Shown piece after piece: positions 15,901 through 25,765 of a stretch of 64,000 nt of DNA. Source of the stretch: Bacteroidales bacterium (lineage in GTDB: Bacteria > Bacteroidota > Bacteroidia > Bacteroidales > GCA-2748055); the NCBI GenBank assembly GCA_029210585.1, contig JARGFP010000008.1, positions 82,057-146,056 of the forward strand. The letters run 5' to 3'. The notes under the pieces are model-generated. The model worked only from the letters and a program-made list of their open reading frames with translations, searched no databases and had not been told where the DNA came from. A program made the position numbers and the translations under genes. Every line of letters starts with the position of its first letter. Position 1 is the stretch's first letter.

Positions 15901-17472
15901 CACCATGATATCTATTCCATTGAGGACCTGGCGCAGCTGATCTTTGATCTGAAAAATGTAAATCCCGATGCCAAAGTAAGCGTCAAGCTGGTCTCAGAGA
16001 CCGGGGTCGGAACCATTGCCGCAGGGGTAGCCAAGGCATCTGCCGACCTGATCACCATCAGTGGTGCAGAAGGAGGTACAGGCGCCAGTCCAAGCTCCTC
16101 CATTAAACATGCAGGCCTGCCGCTGGAAATGGGACTCAGCGAGACCCAGCAGATACTGGTGATGAACAATCTTCGGAAGAAAGTGGTGCTGCAGGCAGAC
16201 GGGCAAATAAAAAATGGCCGGGATGTCATCATGGCGGCCCTCATGGGTGCCGAGGAATTTGGTTTTGCCACAGCGGCACTGATCGTCCTGGGATGCGTGA
16301 TGATGCGCAAATGTCACCTGAATACATGTCCGGTGGGCGTGGCAACGCAAGACCCGGAACTCAGGAAACGTTTCAACGGCAGCGCTGATTATGTGGAGAC
16401 CTATTTCAGGTTCATTGCCGAAGAGACCAGGGAACACCTGGCAGAACTTGGATTCGAAAAGTTTGAAGAAATCGTTGGAAGAGCCGACCTGCTGGTAAGG
16501 GATGAACAGGTGACCAACTGGAAAATCAAAAATCTCGATCTCTCCCCGCTGATGTTCATGCCGGAAGAAGCGAAAACCAATGCCATGCGCTGGCAGCAGC
16601 CCCAGGAGCATAAGATTGCAGATATCCTCGACAGGGAACTGATCAGGAAAGCCGCACCGGCACTTGACAACGGTGAACAGGTAACTATTCAACTGCCGAT
16701 CAGGAATACTGACCGGACCACCGGAGCCATGCTTTCGGGTCAGATCACAAAAAAATATGGCGCAGAAGGATTACCTGATGGTACCATCAAGTGCAGGTTT
16801 TCCGGATCTGCCGGACAAAGTTTTGGTGCATTTCTCTCAAAAGGAATGGAATTCCACCTGGAGGGTGATACCAATGATTACCTGGGCAAGGGTCTTTCAG
16901 GCGGACGCATCATCGTGGTTTCGCCGCCGGGATCCACTTTCGAGTCGCATAAGAACATCATTATCGGCAATACAGTGCTTTATGGGGCAACCCGTGGTGA
17001 GGCATATATCTCCGGAATGGCCGGCGAGCGCTTTGCCGTACGGAACAGCGGTGCCATCGCAGTAGTGGAAGGTGTCGGCGACCATGGATGTGAATATATG
17101 ACCGGTGGACGGGTGGTCGTGCTCGGTGAGATCGGCAGGAACTTCGCAGCAGGCATGAGCGGTGGAATCGCCTATGTACTGAATGAAACCAGAAACGTGG
17201 ATTATTACTGCAACATGGGCATGGTGGAGCTTTCATTGCTCGAAGAACAGTCCGATATCAGGGAACTGACAGAACTGATCTCCAAACATTATGAGCACAC
17301 CGGCAGCCTGATCGCCGAAAAGATATTGTCGGAAATGCATTTATACATACCTAAATTTTTGAAGGTTATCCCGTTTGAATACAAGAAAGTATTACAGGAG
17401 CAGAAGCTGGCAGAACTGAATAAACGTATTTCGGAAGTGGAGAAGGATGTGGAGCATGTATCCTCCGACTGA
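12940..17472 (+). CDS. gltB: Glutamate synthase, large subunit
   Basis: 1510 residues, full length. The class II glutaminase nucleophile is Cys21 in HDNCGIGF, so about 20 residues are removed to mature the protein. A glutamine amidotransferase domain (about 21-430), a central domain, the FMN-binding synthase domain (GAMSYGSISREAHEAL, then SGAEGGTGASP) and a C-terminal glucan-type beta-helix with GxxxG repeats follow in order. The 3Fe-4S cysteines are in CVMMRKCHLNTC. It converts glutamine plus 2-oxoglutarate to two glutamates together with GltD. The start is set by TAGGAGA upstream and by the position of Cys21. The gene lies behind its own promoter and a putative attenuator. Confidence 0.98.
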   Translation: MRRERPMQQGLYSPEMEHDNCGIGFVAHLKGEKSHSIIRQGLETLKNMTHRGAEGADSKTGDGAGILIQVPRDFYLMQGYAIPHEGQFGTGLVFFPQDKNAAKACEDILLQIIAEEGVDFIGFREVPTDNSILGDISRAAEPVIRQIMLGGKEPNQDVLERKLYIIRKRAEKQIASSGISQKNFFYLPSLSTKVLIYKGMLTSEQLREYFLDLQDKRLESAIALVHSRFSTNTFPSWDLAQPFRMLAHNGEINTVKGNRFWMAARESILKSDNLGDLSKIYPVIEPDKSDSASLDNVLEFLVMSGKSLPYAMSILIPESWNEKNPISRELKAFYQYHSTFMEPWDGPASLLFSDGRYIGGTLDRNGLRPSRYVITRNDIMVMGSEVGVLTFPPEDIREKGRLRPGKLLLVDTKEGTIKYDPEIKKELAGEYPYIDWIKENMVSLEKIETGQKAPVGLGEAYSIFEKTFNYSTEDIEKIILPMATAAKEPTGSMGNDAPPAVLSEKPYRLFNYFKQLFAQVTNPAIDPIREELVMTLTGYLGSTQTNLLETHPDHVKLVKFKTPVVSNTTFELIKRLSYKGFASTTIPMLFKASEGAGGLERMVDEICKAAEKAVDEGKNYIILSDRGISEEQAPIPSLMAVSAVHHHLINTRKRMQIDIVVESAEPREVMHFALLFGYGASIINPYMCFAAIEKLVKGNKMQMDYDRAEWNFMHAVEKGLLKILSKMGISTLRSYRAAQIFEAVGIDKAIINKYFEGTHSRIGGIGMEELTREILIPHKNAYAPEPLASPLTEGIYQYRKHGELHAWNPESISLLQWATRNNDYSKFKEYSAIVDRDTKLPGFLRGMLDYKKNPIAIEKVEPAENIMKRFVTGAMSYGSISREAHEALAIAMNRIGGRSNTGEGGEDPVRFKPLENGDSARSKIKQVASGRFGVTAEYLVNADEIQIKISQGAKPGEGGQLPGHKVDQIIAKTRYSIPGITLISPPPHHDIYSIEDLAQLIFDLKNVNPDAKVSVKLVSETGVGTIAAGVAKASADLITISGAEGGTGASPSSSIKHAGLPLEMGLSETQQILVMNNLRKKVVLQADGQIKNGRDVIMAALMGAEEFGFATAALIVLGCVMMRKCHLNTCPVGVATQDPELRKRFNGSADYVETYFRFIAEETREHLAELGFEKFEEIVGRADLLVRDEQVTNWKIKNLDLSPLMFMPEEAKTNAMRWQQPQEHKIADILDRELIRKAAPALDNGEQVTIQLPIRNTDRTTGAMLSGQITKKYGAEGLPDGTIKCRFSGSAGQSFGAFLSKGMEFHLEGDTNDYLGKGLSGGRIIVVSPPGSTFESHKNIIIGNTVLYGATRGEAYISGMAGERFAVRNSGAIAVVEGVGDHGCEYMTGGRVVVLGEIGRNFAAGMSGGIAYVLNETRNVDYYCNMGMVELSLLEEQSDIRELTELISKHYEHTGSLIAEKILSEMHLYIPKFLKVIPFEYKKVLQEQKLAELNKRISEVEKDVEHVSSD

Positions 17473-17527
17473 CAGGAACCAGGGTGACAAGTAATTTTAA
17501 AGGAACTTATCAGAAAATCAGAATATT

Positions 17528-18949
17528 ATGGCTGATCCTAAAGGATTCATGAAGGTTGCAAGAAAGAATGCGGGGAACCGGCCCATTCATGAGCGCACAT
17601 CAGATTACAGTGAAGTTGAACAAACACTGAACAGTGAAGACAGGGCATTGCAGGCATCCCGGTGTATGGATTGCGGCATTCCCTTATGCCAGTGGGGATG
17701 CCCGGTAGATAACCTGATCCCTGAATGGAACGAAAAGTTATACAAGGGTGACTGGAAAGCAGCCATCGACCTGCTTCATTCAACCAATAATTTCCCGGAA
17801 TTCACTGGACGGATATGCCCTGCCCCATGTGAGCACAGCTGTGTGCTGAATATCGGTGAGGAGCCGGTAACAATCCGGGAAAACGAAGTGGCCATCGTCG
17901 AAAAAGCGTTTGCAGAAGGATACATCAAACCCAGCCCACCGAAACAGCGTACAGGAAAAACAGTGGCTGTGATAGGTTCCGGACCTGCAGGGATGGCAGC
18001 AGCTGATCTGCTGAACAAGGCCGGTCATACCGTTACCTTGTTCGAAAAAGATGAGAAACCGGGCGGTCTGCTGCGGTATGGGATTCCCGATTTTAAACTG
18101 AATAAGTATACCATTGACCGCCGGATCCGACTGATGGAAGAAGAAGGCGTGGTAGTGAAATGCAATATGCAGATCGGCCATGATATTTCAGTGCAGGAGC
18201 TTGTAAGCTCCTTTGATGCAGTGTGTCTTACGATCGGAGCCATGCAGCCGCGTGATCTGCCCGTGCCCGGAAGGGACCTGGATGGTGTCCACTTTGCCAT
18301 GGAATTTCTCGGACAACAGAACAGGATCGTATCGGGAACGGAGATCCCCTATGATGAGCGAATCATTGCCAAAGACCGGCACGTGCTGGTGATTGGCGGA
18401 GGGGATACCGGGTCTGACTGTGTGGGAACCTCAATACGTCAGAAGGCAAAGAGCGTAACACAGATAGAGATACTGCCCAAGCCCCCGGAAAAGCGAACGT
18501 CAGACAACCCGTGGCCTTACTATGGCAAGATTCTGAAGACCTCCACTTCGCACGAAGAAGGTTGTGAACGCCGCTGGAACATTTCAACAGTCAAATTCAA
18601 CGGGTTGCAACAGAGGGTCATATCGGCTGATATTGAGCAGGTTGAATGGGGACTCGTCAATGGGAGCTACGCCATGAAAACGGTTCCCGGAACGCAGGAA
18701 ACCATACAGGCAGACCTTGTGCTGCTATCGATGGGATTTGTGCACCCGGTGCTGGAAGGATTGGTAACGGACCTGGGACTTGATCTTTCAGAAAGAAAGA
18801 ATATCAGGGTGGGGAAAAACCACCAGACCAATATTGAAAATGTGTTTGCAGCCGGTGACGCAATCACCGGGGCAAGCCTGGTGGTAAATGCCATCGCCAG
18901 TGGCCGAAGGGTTGCCAAAAGCGTCCACAGCTACCTGGCGGAAAAATAG
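17528..18949 (+). CDS. gltD: Glutamate synthase, small subunit
   Basis: 473 residues. The N-terminal 4Fe-4S cysteines are in CMDCGIPLCQWGCPVDN and CPAPCEHSC. The FAD-binding Rossmann motif is VIGSGPAGMAAADLL at about residue 148, the NAD(P)H-binding motif VIGGGDTGSDCVGTS follows, and the C-terminal FAD contact is FAAGDAITGASLVVNAI. It passes electrons from NAD(P)H to GltB. It lies 55 bp after gltB and is clearly co-transcribed. The order glnK-amt then gltB-gltD places uptake and assimilation of ammonium side by side. Confidence 0.97.
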   Translation: MADPKGFMKVARKNAGNRPIHERTSDYSEVEQTLNSEDRALQASRCMDCGIPLCQWGCPVDNLIPEWNEKLYKGDWKAAIDLLHSTNNFPEFTGRICPAPCEHSCVLNIGEEPVTIRENEVAIVEKAFAEGYIKPSPPKQRTGKTVAVIGSGPAGMAAADLLNKAGHTVTLFEKDEKPGGLLRYGIPDFKLNKYTIDRRIRLMEEEGVVVKCNMQIGHDISVQELVSSFDAVCLTIGAMQPRDLPVPGRDLDGVHFAMEFLGQQNRIVSGTEIPYDERIIAKDRHVLVIGGGDTGSDCVGTSIRQKAKSVTQIEILPKPPEKRTSDNPWPYYGKILKTSTSHEEGCERRWNISTVKFNGLQQRVISADIEQVEWGLVNGSYAMKTVPGTQETIQADLVLLSMGFVHPVLEGLVTDLGLDLSERKNIRVGKNHQTNIENVFAAGDAITGASLVVNAIASGRRVAKSVHSYLAEK

Positions 18950-19041
18950 GGATTCGGCCCATGGTCAGTTTGCAGTAAGAGGCATGAATAAATGCTTCCG
19001 ATAAGCTCCTGCAGGTTATGCAGTGCCGGAGGGTCTTATGA

Positions 19042-21714
19042 TTATGGCAGTTCCATCCTGAATGCTTCGCCTTCCTCCAGTGACAGCGTGCCATTGAATG
19101 CGAGGATAAGGGACACATTTTCGTAATCGACATTCACATCGTGAGAAGGAACAAATTCCCGCAACACAAAGAAGGATCTCCCTTCAAACACCAGCTCATC
19201 CAGGTCCAGGGTCCCGTGCAGACACGTAAGCTGTATCTTCGCCCGTGATACCTCCAGCGTCCCCCACCCTGTTCCTGCCGACCAGAAAAAGCGGACCGGC
19301 AACACATCTTCCGCAGGTGAGAATTTCATCCTGTCCTTTGTCGCGTCGTACTGGTACCCGGCCATCGCCTGGTAGACTCCCCAGCTCGACATAGCTCGCG
19401 CATAATAGCGGCCAGATTCGATTTCGGCAAACGGATTCCTGTTGGCTCCACTGTACCTGGAGCGTACTCCCTCCGTAATCTTCAGTCCTTCGTCCACCAG
19501 GTCTGCAAAAATCAGCGAGGTGGCCACCTGGTATTCAACGCCGGACCATACCTCATCTGAGTAAACAAATGGCAATACCGGCCTGTTTCCATCGGGCCAG
19601 CTGCAGTTGACCAAACCGGGTTCGCCGTTGGCTGCAAAGATTCTCTGAACGTTTTCAACACTGCGCATCTCCTCCCTGAAATTGTATTTGAACACCGCTG
19701 ACAGGGCTTGCCGTGTTACAAAAGTATCCATGAGATATCCCATTCCCGATACAAAGGCAAGGTATTGCCCCAGCAGCTGATCGGAGAGACACCCGTCGCC
19801 AACCTGGTATTTTGGCAGCACATTTCCGCTGGCATCCGGGGGTGATTTTAACCGGTCGGGCACCGTCACACCCTCAACCACTTCCACCTGTTGCGTAAAA
19901 TACTCCCCGTTCCAGAGCAGGTCCATGTATCGCTCCCTGCCTTTCAGGTAGAGCTCCCCGTACTCCACCGATTTCTGGGGCGCATTCATCGCAAGTGCCA
20001 TTTCTGAACAGGCCTTCAGGGCACCAAGGTAAAGCGACCCTGTCATCATGTTCGGACCAAAGAAAGTGATGTCATACGTATTGTGCTGGTCTCCGCGCAT
20101 CACCCCCTCCTTGTTGGGATCCCATGGAACCTGGCAATTGTCCATCCATGGATATGTTTCCTGCAGTTCTCCCACGCCTTTCCATGCAAACTCCAGTGCA
20201 TGCTGCACATCGGGCCACATCATTCCCAGCCATTCCGTATCACCCGACATTTTCCATTCCCGGTAGACCCGCATGATATTGCCCATCTGTCCGTCGGCGG
20301 CCACATTCATGAAAAAGTTGTCAGACAATGGAAATACCGTCCTGAAACACTGGTACCCGTTTTCATGCGTGGAGTGGTTAAACCCGGTCTCCCGCACGTT
20401 TCGTTCAAGAGAGGGAAAGAGCACGGCCATGGTCTGGGCATAGTTCCAGACATGTGTGCAATTGCCGGCACAACATCCAAAGTCATTGCCCAGTCCCTCG
20501 TATCCATGAAGATGACCTGCCTCGTTCTGCATCAGCAGGTTGGTCTTGAGCGATGCCATGTTGGAGATGGCAGCATCAAGGACTGCAGGCGGAACGGAAG
20601 AGGTGCTCATTGCCTCGCTGAAACGATACGTTTTCTCTTTCAACGCCTCCATGTTTGCAGTAAAGTGTTCCGTTACCCTGTCGATGTCTTCGTACAACGT
20701 CGTGTAATAATTCCTGGTGATCGTACCGCGCACCGCGTCATTGCCGAAAGCCATATTGTCCTCAAGCTGACGGTAAGGGATATGCCATGCGAAGATGAAT
20801 GGCAGAACGGCAGTCTCCCCGGACGCCAGTGTTCCTGAAATAGACATCACAGCTGTTTCTTTGCCAGTGCGCCGCCGGGTAGTAGTATCGCCGCGCACTT
20901 CAATTTGTCCGTCATCAGCGAAGTCCTCCCAGAAGAGATGGGCCTCATCCCACCAATCGCTGCCTGAAAGGAGCGTTGTGTTGATGCTGTCCCCGGTAAA
21001 CAGGATACGGAAATTCCCGGCATCCGGCTTTCCGGTGGCAGCATCGGGACTGCTGAAAGTGAAGCCTGTCCACTGACCGGAGGACGCAGGCATTACGGTG
21101 CAAGCGTCGTTGCCCGGTCGTTCTCCTGCTGACAGCGCTTTCATGGGGTTTCCCATGGTGAAACCCACCGAATATTCTACTATTTCGTCTCCGGGGTTGG
21201 TCAGTTTCCATTCAATCACTGCTGCCGGCAGACTGCTGCTCCTGGTATCTGTCGGAATAAAAGGACTCCAGGCCGACATGGTCACGTCCAGGGGCACTAC
21301 TTCATCGATCAGATCGAGATGCACCATCGGGTAGGCATTGTGGAAAACAGCTTCGCGGAAACGGGGAATACCACCGAGTTGCTGCCTGGGTTTACCGAAC
21401 GGATTGGGATATTCATCCAGGAATTCCCGCTCGAGTATCCGCACAACGGGATCCTGTTCCGCTTTTTTTGTGTATAGCGAGAAGAAGGTCATGTCGGGCG
21501 GAAGTTCAGCCATGGACGGCCTGTTGAAAATCTCGATATCCCGAATGGCCCCATACCCATTGATGAGGATGTTCCCGGTACCGATCCCTCCCAGGGGACA
21601 GCTGATATACCGCAGCTGTTCACCGGTGTAGGTAATATCGATATGGTAATCGTCCTTTTTCAGACAAGATACAGCCACCAGGGCTGCAAGCAGGAGGAAA
21701 GACATTTTTTTCAT
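19042..21714 (-). CDS. GH116-family glycosidase lipoprotein (GBA2-like)
   Basis: The ORF opens at 21777, but the methionine at 21714 (MKKMSFLLLAALVAVSCLKK) gives a lipoprotein signal with the lipidated cysteine, so the protein is about 890 residues. An N-terminal beta domain opens with CPLGGIGTGNI and IRDIEIFNRP, typical of GH116. The C-terminal (alpha/alpha)6 domain has CTHVWNYAQ, QHNTYDITFFGPNMMTGSLY and YSDEVWSGVEYQVA, the region carrying the acid/base aspartate in GBA2 relatives. The family contains beta-glucosidases, beta-xylosidases and N-acetylglucosaminidases. Surface lipid anchoring suggests glycan breakdown outside the cytoplasm. No SusC/SusD pair is nearby. Confidence 0.9.
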   Translation of the reverse strand: MKKMSFLLLAALVAVSCLKKDDYHIDITYTGEQLRYISCPLGGIGTGNILINGYGAIRDIEIFNRPSMAELPPDMTFFSLYTKKAEQDPVVRILEREFLDEYPNPFGKPRQQLGGIPRFREAVFHNAYPMVHLDLIDEVVPLDVTMSAWSPFIPTDTRSSSLPAAVIEWKLTNPGDEIVEYSVGFTMGNPMKALSAGERPGNDACTVMPASSGQWTGFTFSSPDAATGKPDAGNFRILFTGDSINTTLLSGSDWWDEAHLFWEDFADDGQIEVRGDTTTRRRTGKETAVMSISGTLASGETAVLPFIFAWHIPYRQLEDNMAFGNDAVRGTITRNYYTTLYEDIDRVTEHFTANMEALKEKTYRFSEAMSTSSVPPAVLDAAISNMASLKTNLLMQNEAGHLHGYEGLGNDFGCCAGNCTHVWNYAQTMAVLFPSLERNVRETGFNHSTHENGYQCFRTVFPLSDNFFMNVAADGQMGNIMRVYREWKMSGDTEWLGMMWPDVQHALEFAWKGVGELQETYPWMDNCQVPWDPNKEGVMRGDQHNTYDITFFGPNMMTGSLYLGALKACSEMALAMNAPQKSVEYGELYLKGRERYMDLLWNGEYFTQQVEVVEGVTVPDRLKSPPDASGNVLPKYQVGDGCLSDQLLGQYLAFVSGMGYLMDTFVTRQALSAVFKYNFREEMRSVENVQRIFAANGEPGLVNCSWPDGNRPVLPFVYSDEVWSGVEYQVATSLIFADLVDEGLKITEGVRSRYSGANRNPFAEIESGRYYARAMSSWGVYQAMAGYQYDATKDRMKFSPAEDVLPVRFFWSAGTGWGTLEVSRAKIQLTCLHGTLDLDELVFEGRSFFVLREFVPSHDVNVDYENVSLILAFNGTLSLEEGEAFRMELP

Positions 21715-21802
21715 GAATTCAGTTGAACCTGTGAATATCAAAGGTGTGTTTACAAAACTGCTTAAAATCATCCTCATTCACAAAATAATTTATCTTTACC
21801 GG

Positions 21803-22045
21803 ATGGATTGCAGAATCGGTTGCGGGGCCTGCTGTATCGCCCCGTCCATCAGTTCCCCCATCCCGGGGATGCCCGAAGGGAAACCTGCGGGTGTGCGGTG
21901 CATCCACCTCACAGAACAATATACGTGTGGAATCTACGATCATCCCGATCGTCCGCCCGTATGTGACCTGTTCAGGGCCGACCCGGCAGTGTGTGGTGAA
22001 AGACGCGAAGAAGCGATTATCCTGCTTTCGATGCTGGAAGGGTAA
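21803..22045 (+). CDS. YkgJ-type Cys-cluster zinc/iron-chelating protein
   Basis: 80 residues starting MDCRIGCGACCIAPS. The cysteine pattern CxxxCGACC, then CIHLTEQYTCGIYDHPDRPPVC, matches the YkgJ/CxxCxxCC family presumed to bind zinc or iron. The ORF track starts at 21713, but that would read through the start of the divergent GH116 gene, so the internal ATG is preferred. TATCTTTA lies just before the start, so the message may be nearly leaderless. The function of the family is unknown. Confidence 0.8.
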   Translation: MDCRIGCGACCIAPSISSPIPGMPEGKPAGVRCIHLTEQYTCGIYDHPDRPPVCDLFRADPAVCGERREEAIILLSMLEG

Positions 22046-22162
22046 TTCCTTCTCCCATTAACTGACAGTCAACGCATTGCGCCGGGTAACCAGCACCATG
22101 GGCCGGTTAAATAATTCACCGGCAACTTTCAGGATGTGTTTTAAGCAGGAAGCGCAACAGCG

Positions 22163-22498
22163 TTATCCTTTATTGCCCATGGCAAAAAAGTAGAACCCCA
22201 GTGAGGCTGGCACAATATGTTTAAGCAGCATATCAAAGCTAAACCCATCCACCAGCAACATTATTACAGACAACCCGCAAATGACCAGTCCGGCCACAAC
22301 CGTCATCGTATGTTTTTTCATAAAACCTCCGATGATCAATGCTGCAGCACTTAAAATCATTGCAAAGGCAATAAAGTATTCGAATGAATCAAAGCTAAAC
22401 TGTGTGAATTGATCGAAATAATAGTCGAATACCAGTATAGCTACCGAGATTCTCAATAACCATTTGGCCAATGGTGCCAGTACTTTTTTTGGTTTCAT
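22163..22498 (-). CDS. Small membrane protein of unknown function
   Basis: 111 residues with about four hydrophobic segments (ISVAILVFDYYFDQF, FIAFAMILSAAALIIGGF, MTVVAGLVICGLSVIML, IVPASLGFYFFAMG). Positively charged ends (MKPKKVLAPLAKWLLR, MGNKG) suggest a simple inner-membrane protein. I do not recognise a family. It stands alone between a plus-strand and a divergent plus-strand gene, with an AT-rich upstream region. Confidence 0.65.
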   Translation of the reverse strand: MKPKKVLAPLAKWLLRISVAILVFDYYFDQFTQFSFDSFEYFIAFAMILSAAALIIGGFMKKHTMTVVAGLVICGLSVIMLLVDGFSFDMLLKHIVPASLGFYFFAMGNKG

Positions 22499-22810
22499 AG
22501 TAGTTTAGTTTTAGATGTTATACAATATATGTTTAATTTTTTACTTTCAAAAAAGATTCGTGAAACACTTATCATCGGGCACAGGTTTTTCAACGGTGTA
22601 ATTGCAGAAGGAAATGCATTTATTCCAGTGCGAAAACATCCTGTCAATTGATGGGGGTTACACATACGATTGATTGATATTAACGCTATTCATGCGCATA
22701 TTGAAGAAGTTGGAATTTTCATGTCCTCTGGAAAAGTGCATTGCTGAACATTCAAACTGGCGTGGTGTTTTATCATATAGAACCGGTATAATGTAATCGC
22801 CTGATACAAT
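22499..22810. other. Intergenic spacer, no feature recognised
   Basis: 312 bp between divergent genes. AT-rich near 22510-22560. It probably holds both promoters, but no convincing TTTG/TAnnTTTG pair or structured element was found. Confidence 0.4.
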
Positions 22811-24910
22811 ATGAAAAATACAGCACCATCATCCGCCAACCAGTTGATCCACGAATCCAGCCCCTACCTGCTGCAACATGCCTATAACCCGGTGAACTGG
22901 CATCCCTGGGGTGAACAGGCACTTGAAAAAGCCAGGCAGGAAAAGAAACTTTTACTGATCAGCATCGGTTACTCCGCCTGTCACTGGTGCCACGTGATGG
23001 AGCATGAGAGTTTTGAAAATAAAGCGATAGCTGCATTCATGAACGACCATTATATCGCGATCAAGGTGGACCGCGAGGAGCGTCCGGATGTGGACCAGGT
23101 ATACATGCAGGCGGTCCAGCTCCTTACGGGACGTGGTGGCTGGCCATTAAACTGCATCGCGCTTCCGGATGGCCGGCCGATCTATGCCGGCACCTATTTC
23201 CCCCCGGCAGAGTGGCTTGAAATGCTGAAACAGGTGCTGGAATTTACCAAGACCCGCCCGGAAGAGACGGAGGAACAGGCGAGGAACCTGACACACGGGA
23301 TCAGGTCACAGGAATCCATTTACAACGCCGAAGCACGAGAAGCATATGCGATGCGGGACCTGGATGAGATCTTTGAAAAATGGGTTCGCCAACTGGATAC
23401 CGAAAATGGAGGGACCAAAGGGGCTCCCAAATTTCCATTGCCATCGGGGCACAGGTTCCTGCTGTTCTACCAGCTTCTCAGTGGTAACAAGGAAGCCCTT
23501 GAGGCTGTCAGGCTGACCTTGCACAAGATGGCAGCAGGAGGAATCTACGACCAGGTTGGTGGCGGATTTGCCCGTTATTCCGTGGATGCCGAATGGAAGG
23601 TCCCGCATTTTGAAAAAATGCTGTACGACAATGCCCAGCTCGTCACCCTCTATGCGGAAGCGTTCCGTGTCACGAGGGACCATGAATACAAGAGGATCAG
23701 CCAGGAAACCCTGGCATTTATTAAACAGGAAATGACTTCCCCGGAGCGCGGCTTTTACAGCGCGCTGGATGCCGACAGCGAAGGAGTGGAAGGAAAATAC
23801 TATACCTGGAGTCACGATGCTTTTATCCAGGCACTCGTCAATCCCCAAATTGCGGGAGAAAAAAATGAGCATAATAAGCATACTATCCGGGAAGATTCCG
23901 CTGCCATCATTGCTGAATATTATAGTGTGCTGCCGGGCGGTAACTGGGAGGATGGAACCAACATCCTGCATACAGGAAAAAACAGGAAAGCGTTCGCCGC
24001 CAAACATGGTATCACTGAACAGGAACTGGATGCATTGCTCAGACAAGCAAACCAACACCTGCTTGCATCGCTTGAAACCAGGGTCCGCCCGGGACTGGAC
24101 GATAAAATTCTTACTTCATGGAATGCATTGATGGCCAAGGGATTTATCGAGGCATACCTTGCTTATTCCCAACAAGACTACCTCGATGCGGCACTTGCAA
24201 ACCTGACGTTCATTCGGACCCACATGATCCGTGAAGACCATCGTGTGCTCAGAAATTACAAGGATGGTAAAGCTACGATCAACGGGTTTTTGGACGACTA
24301 TGCCTTCACCATTGCCGCGATGATCGCTGCCTACCAGGCAACCTTTGATGAAGAATGGCTGATGCTTGCCAGGCAGCTGACGGAATATGTGCTTGCCCAT
24401 TTCCATGATCCTGCCAGCGGAATGCTGTTTTACACTTCCGACCTTGATCCGGAACTCGTGGCAAGGAAGATGGAGGTGCCCGATAACGTGATTCCCTCCG
24501 CCAGTTCTGAGATGGCGAAAAACCTCTTCCTGCTCGGAGCATATTTCGATAACAATGACTATACCATGCGGGCCAGGCAAATGCTGGACAACGTTAAAGA
24601 GCATGCTTTACAGGGAGGTGCCTATTATTCCAACTGGGATATCCTTATGGCATGGTTCGCAAAAGACCTGTTTGAAGTGGTGATCATTGGCAGGGATGCG
24701 GAAAAAATCCGCAGGGAGTTAAGCATGGAATACCTGCCTGATGTGTTGCTGGCCGGAGGAGAGAACGGCAGCTCCCTGCCCGTGCTTCAGCATAAGCATG
24801 TTCCCGGCCAGACAACCATCTATGTCTGTGTCAACAAGACCTGTCAACAACCGACCACGGAAGTCAGCAACGCACTCAGGCAGATCAGGGAACTGCGAAA
24901 ACATTCGTGA
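22811..24910 (+). CDS. DUF255 thioredoxin-like protein (YyaL/SPATA20 family)
   Basis: 699 residues, the usual length. The N-terminal thioredoxin-like domain has [19 protein letters not shown] and a CxxC in [16 protein letters not shown] (Cys57, Cys60). The rest is an (alpha/alpha)6-barrel-like region with [33 protein letters not shown] and [16 protein letters not shown], highly conserved in the family. The family is widespread but its reaction is not established; a redox or sugar-epimerase-like activity has been suggested from structure. No neighbour clarifies its role. It is convergent with lipB. Confidence 0.93.
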   Translation: MKNTAPSSANQLIHESSPYLLQHAYNPVNWHPWGEQALEKARQEKKLLLISIGYSACHWCHVMEHESFENKAIAAFMNDHYIAIKVDREERPDVDQVYMQAVQLLTGRGGWPLNCIALPDGRPIYAGTYFPPAEWLEMLKQVLEFTKTRPEETEEQARNLTHGIRSQESIYNAEAREAYAMRDLDEIFEKWVRQLDTENGGTKGAPKFPLPSGHRFLLFYQLLSGNKEALEAVRLTLHKMAAGGIYDQVGGGFARYSVDAEWKVPHFEKMLYDNAQLVTLYAEAFRVTRDHEYKRISQETLAFIKQEMTSPERGFYSALDADSEGVEGKYYTWSHDAFIQALVNPQIAGEKNEHNKHTIREDSAAIIAEYYSVLPGGNWEDGTNILHTGKNRKAFAAKHGITEQELDALLRQANQHLLASLETRVRPGLDDKILTSWNALMAKGFIEAYLAYSQQDYLDAALANLTFIRTHMIREDHRVLRNYKDGKATINGFLDDYAFTIAAMIAAYQATFDEEWLMLARQLTEYVLAHFHDPASGMLFYTSDLDPELVARKMEVPDNVIPSASSEMAKNLFLLGAYFDNNDYTMRARQMLDNVKEHALQGGAYYSNWDILMAWFAKDLFEVVIIGRDAEKIRRELSMEYLPDVLLAGGENGSSLPVLQHKHVPGQTTIYVCVNKTCQQPTTEVSNALRQIRELRKHS

Positions 24911-25009
24911 GCAGCATTTCGATGGCCACAGAAAGCATTGGTGGTTCATTTTTCGGTCACCGCACCGGGAATCCCGGGCAGTTGTCACAAGCTGCAGCAA
25001 GCGTTATGA

Positions 25010-25687
25010 TCAGACTTTCAATCGTTGCAGCAGGATCCCCTTCAATTCTTCCCTGATCTGCTCCATGTCCTGTTTTTCACCCAGTTCCTTTTCCATGGAG
25101 GTCACCCCTTTTTCCTGGAATCCACACGGATTGATATAGGTAAAGTAATCGAGGTTTGTATTTACATTGAATGCAAAACCATGCATGGTAATATACCGGC
25201 TGGAGCGCACCCCGATGGCGCATATTTTCCGGGCCTTGCGCGGATGACCCTCATCCAGCCACACACCGGTGGCTGTTTCTGAATGGGTCGCTGCAATGCC
25301 GTGATTTGCACATAATTCAATGATGGAGTCCTCGAGGAATTTAATATAACCCTTCAGGCCCATTTCATGGAATTCCAGGTCGATAATCGGATATCCTACA
25401 ATCTGTCCTGGTCCGTGGTAGGTAATGTCGCCCCCCCTGTTGATCTTGTAATAAGTAGCATCGATCTCCTTCAGGAAATCGGCATGGATGAGCATGTTTT
25501 TTTCATCTCCGCTTTTACCCAGGGTGTACACATGCGGATGCTCAACAAACAACAGGTACTCCTTTGGTGGCGTTCCCTGTTCGCCATCTCGCTTGAAATC
25601 CATCCATTTACCGAACAGTTCCTCCTGGTAGTCCCAGGTCTCCTTGTAGTCCTTTGACCCCAGGTCCTGAAATACTAATTCTGACAT
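25010..25687 (-). CDS. lipB: Octanoyl-[ACP]:protein N-octanoyltransferase
   Basis: 225 residues. The LipB signature RGGDITYHGPGQ is at about 84-95; the catalytic lysine is in RKICAIGVRSSR and the acyl-accepting cysteine in YINPCGF. It moves octanoate from acyl carrier protein to the lipoyl domains of 2-oxoacid dehydrogenases and glycine cleavage H protein. It lies 78 bp downstream of lipA on the same strand, so the two lipoate-making steps are co-expressed. The N-terminus MSELVFQDLGSKDYKETW fits the family start. Confidence 0.96.
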   Translation of the reverse strand: MSELVFQDLGSKDYKETWDYQEELFGKWMDFKRDGEQGTPPKEYLLFVEHPHVYTLGKSGDEKNMLIHADFLKEIDATYYKINRGGDITYHGPGQIVGYPIIDLEFHEMGLKGYIKFLEDSIIELCANHGIAATHSETATGVWLDEGHPRKARKICAIGVRSSRYITMHGFAFNVNTNLDYFTYINPCGFQEKGVTSMEKELGEKQDMEQIREELKGILLQRLKV

Positions 25688-25765
25688 TTCCTGATATTGT
25701 TATAACTTATTTCGACGTATCTGATTGATCATGTACATGCCACCTGCTGGCATAGTGCCATTCCA

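Noticed and set aside
15994-16692. Minus-strand ORF of 232 residues
   Set aside because: Antisense to gltB.
20083-20838. Plus-strand ORF of 251 residues
   Set aside because: Antisense to the GH116 gene, whose frame carries clear family motifs.
23306-24058. Minus-strand ORF of 250 residues
   Set aside because: Antisense to the well-supported DUF255 gene.
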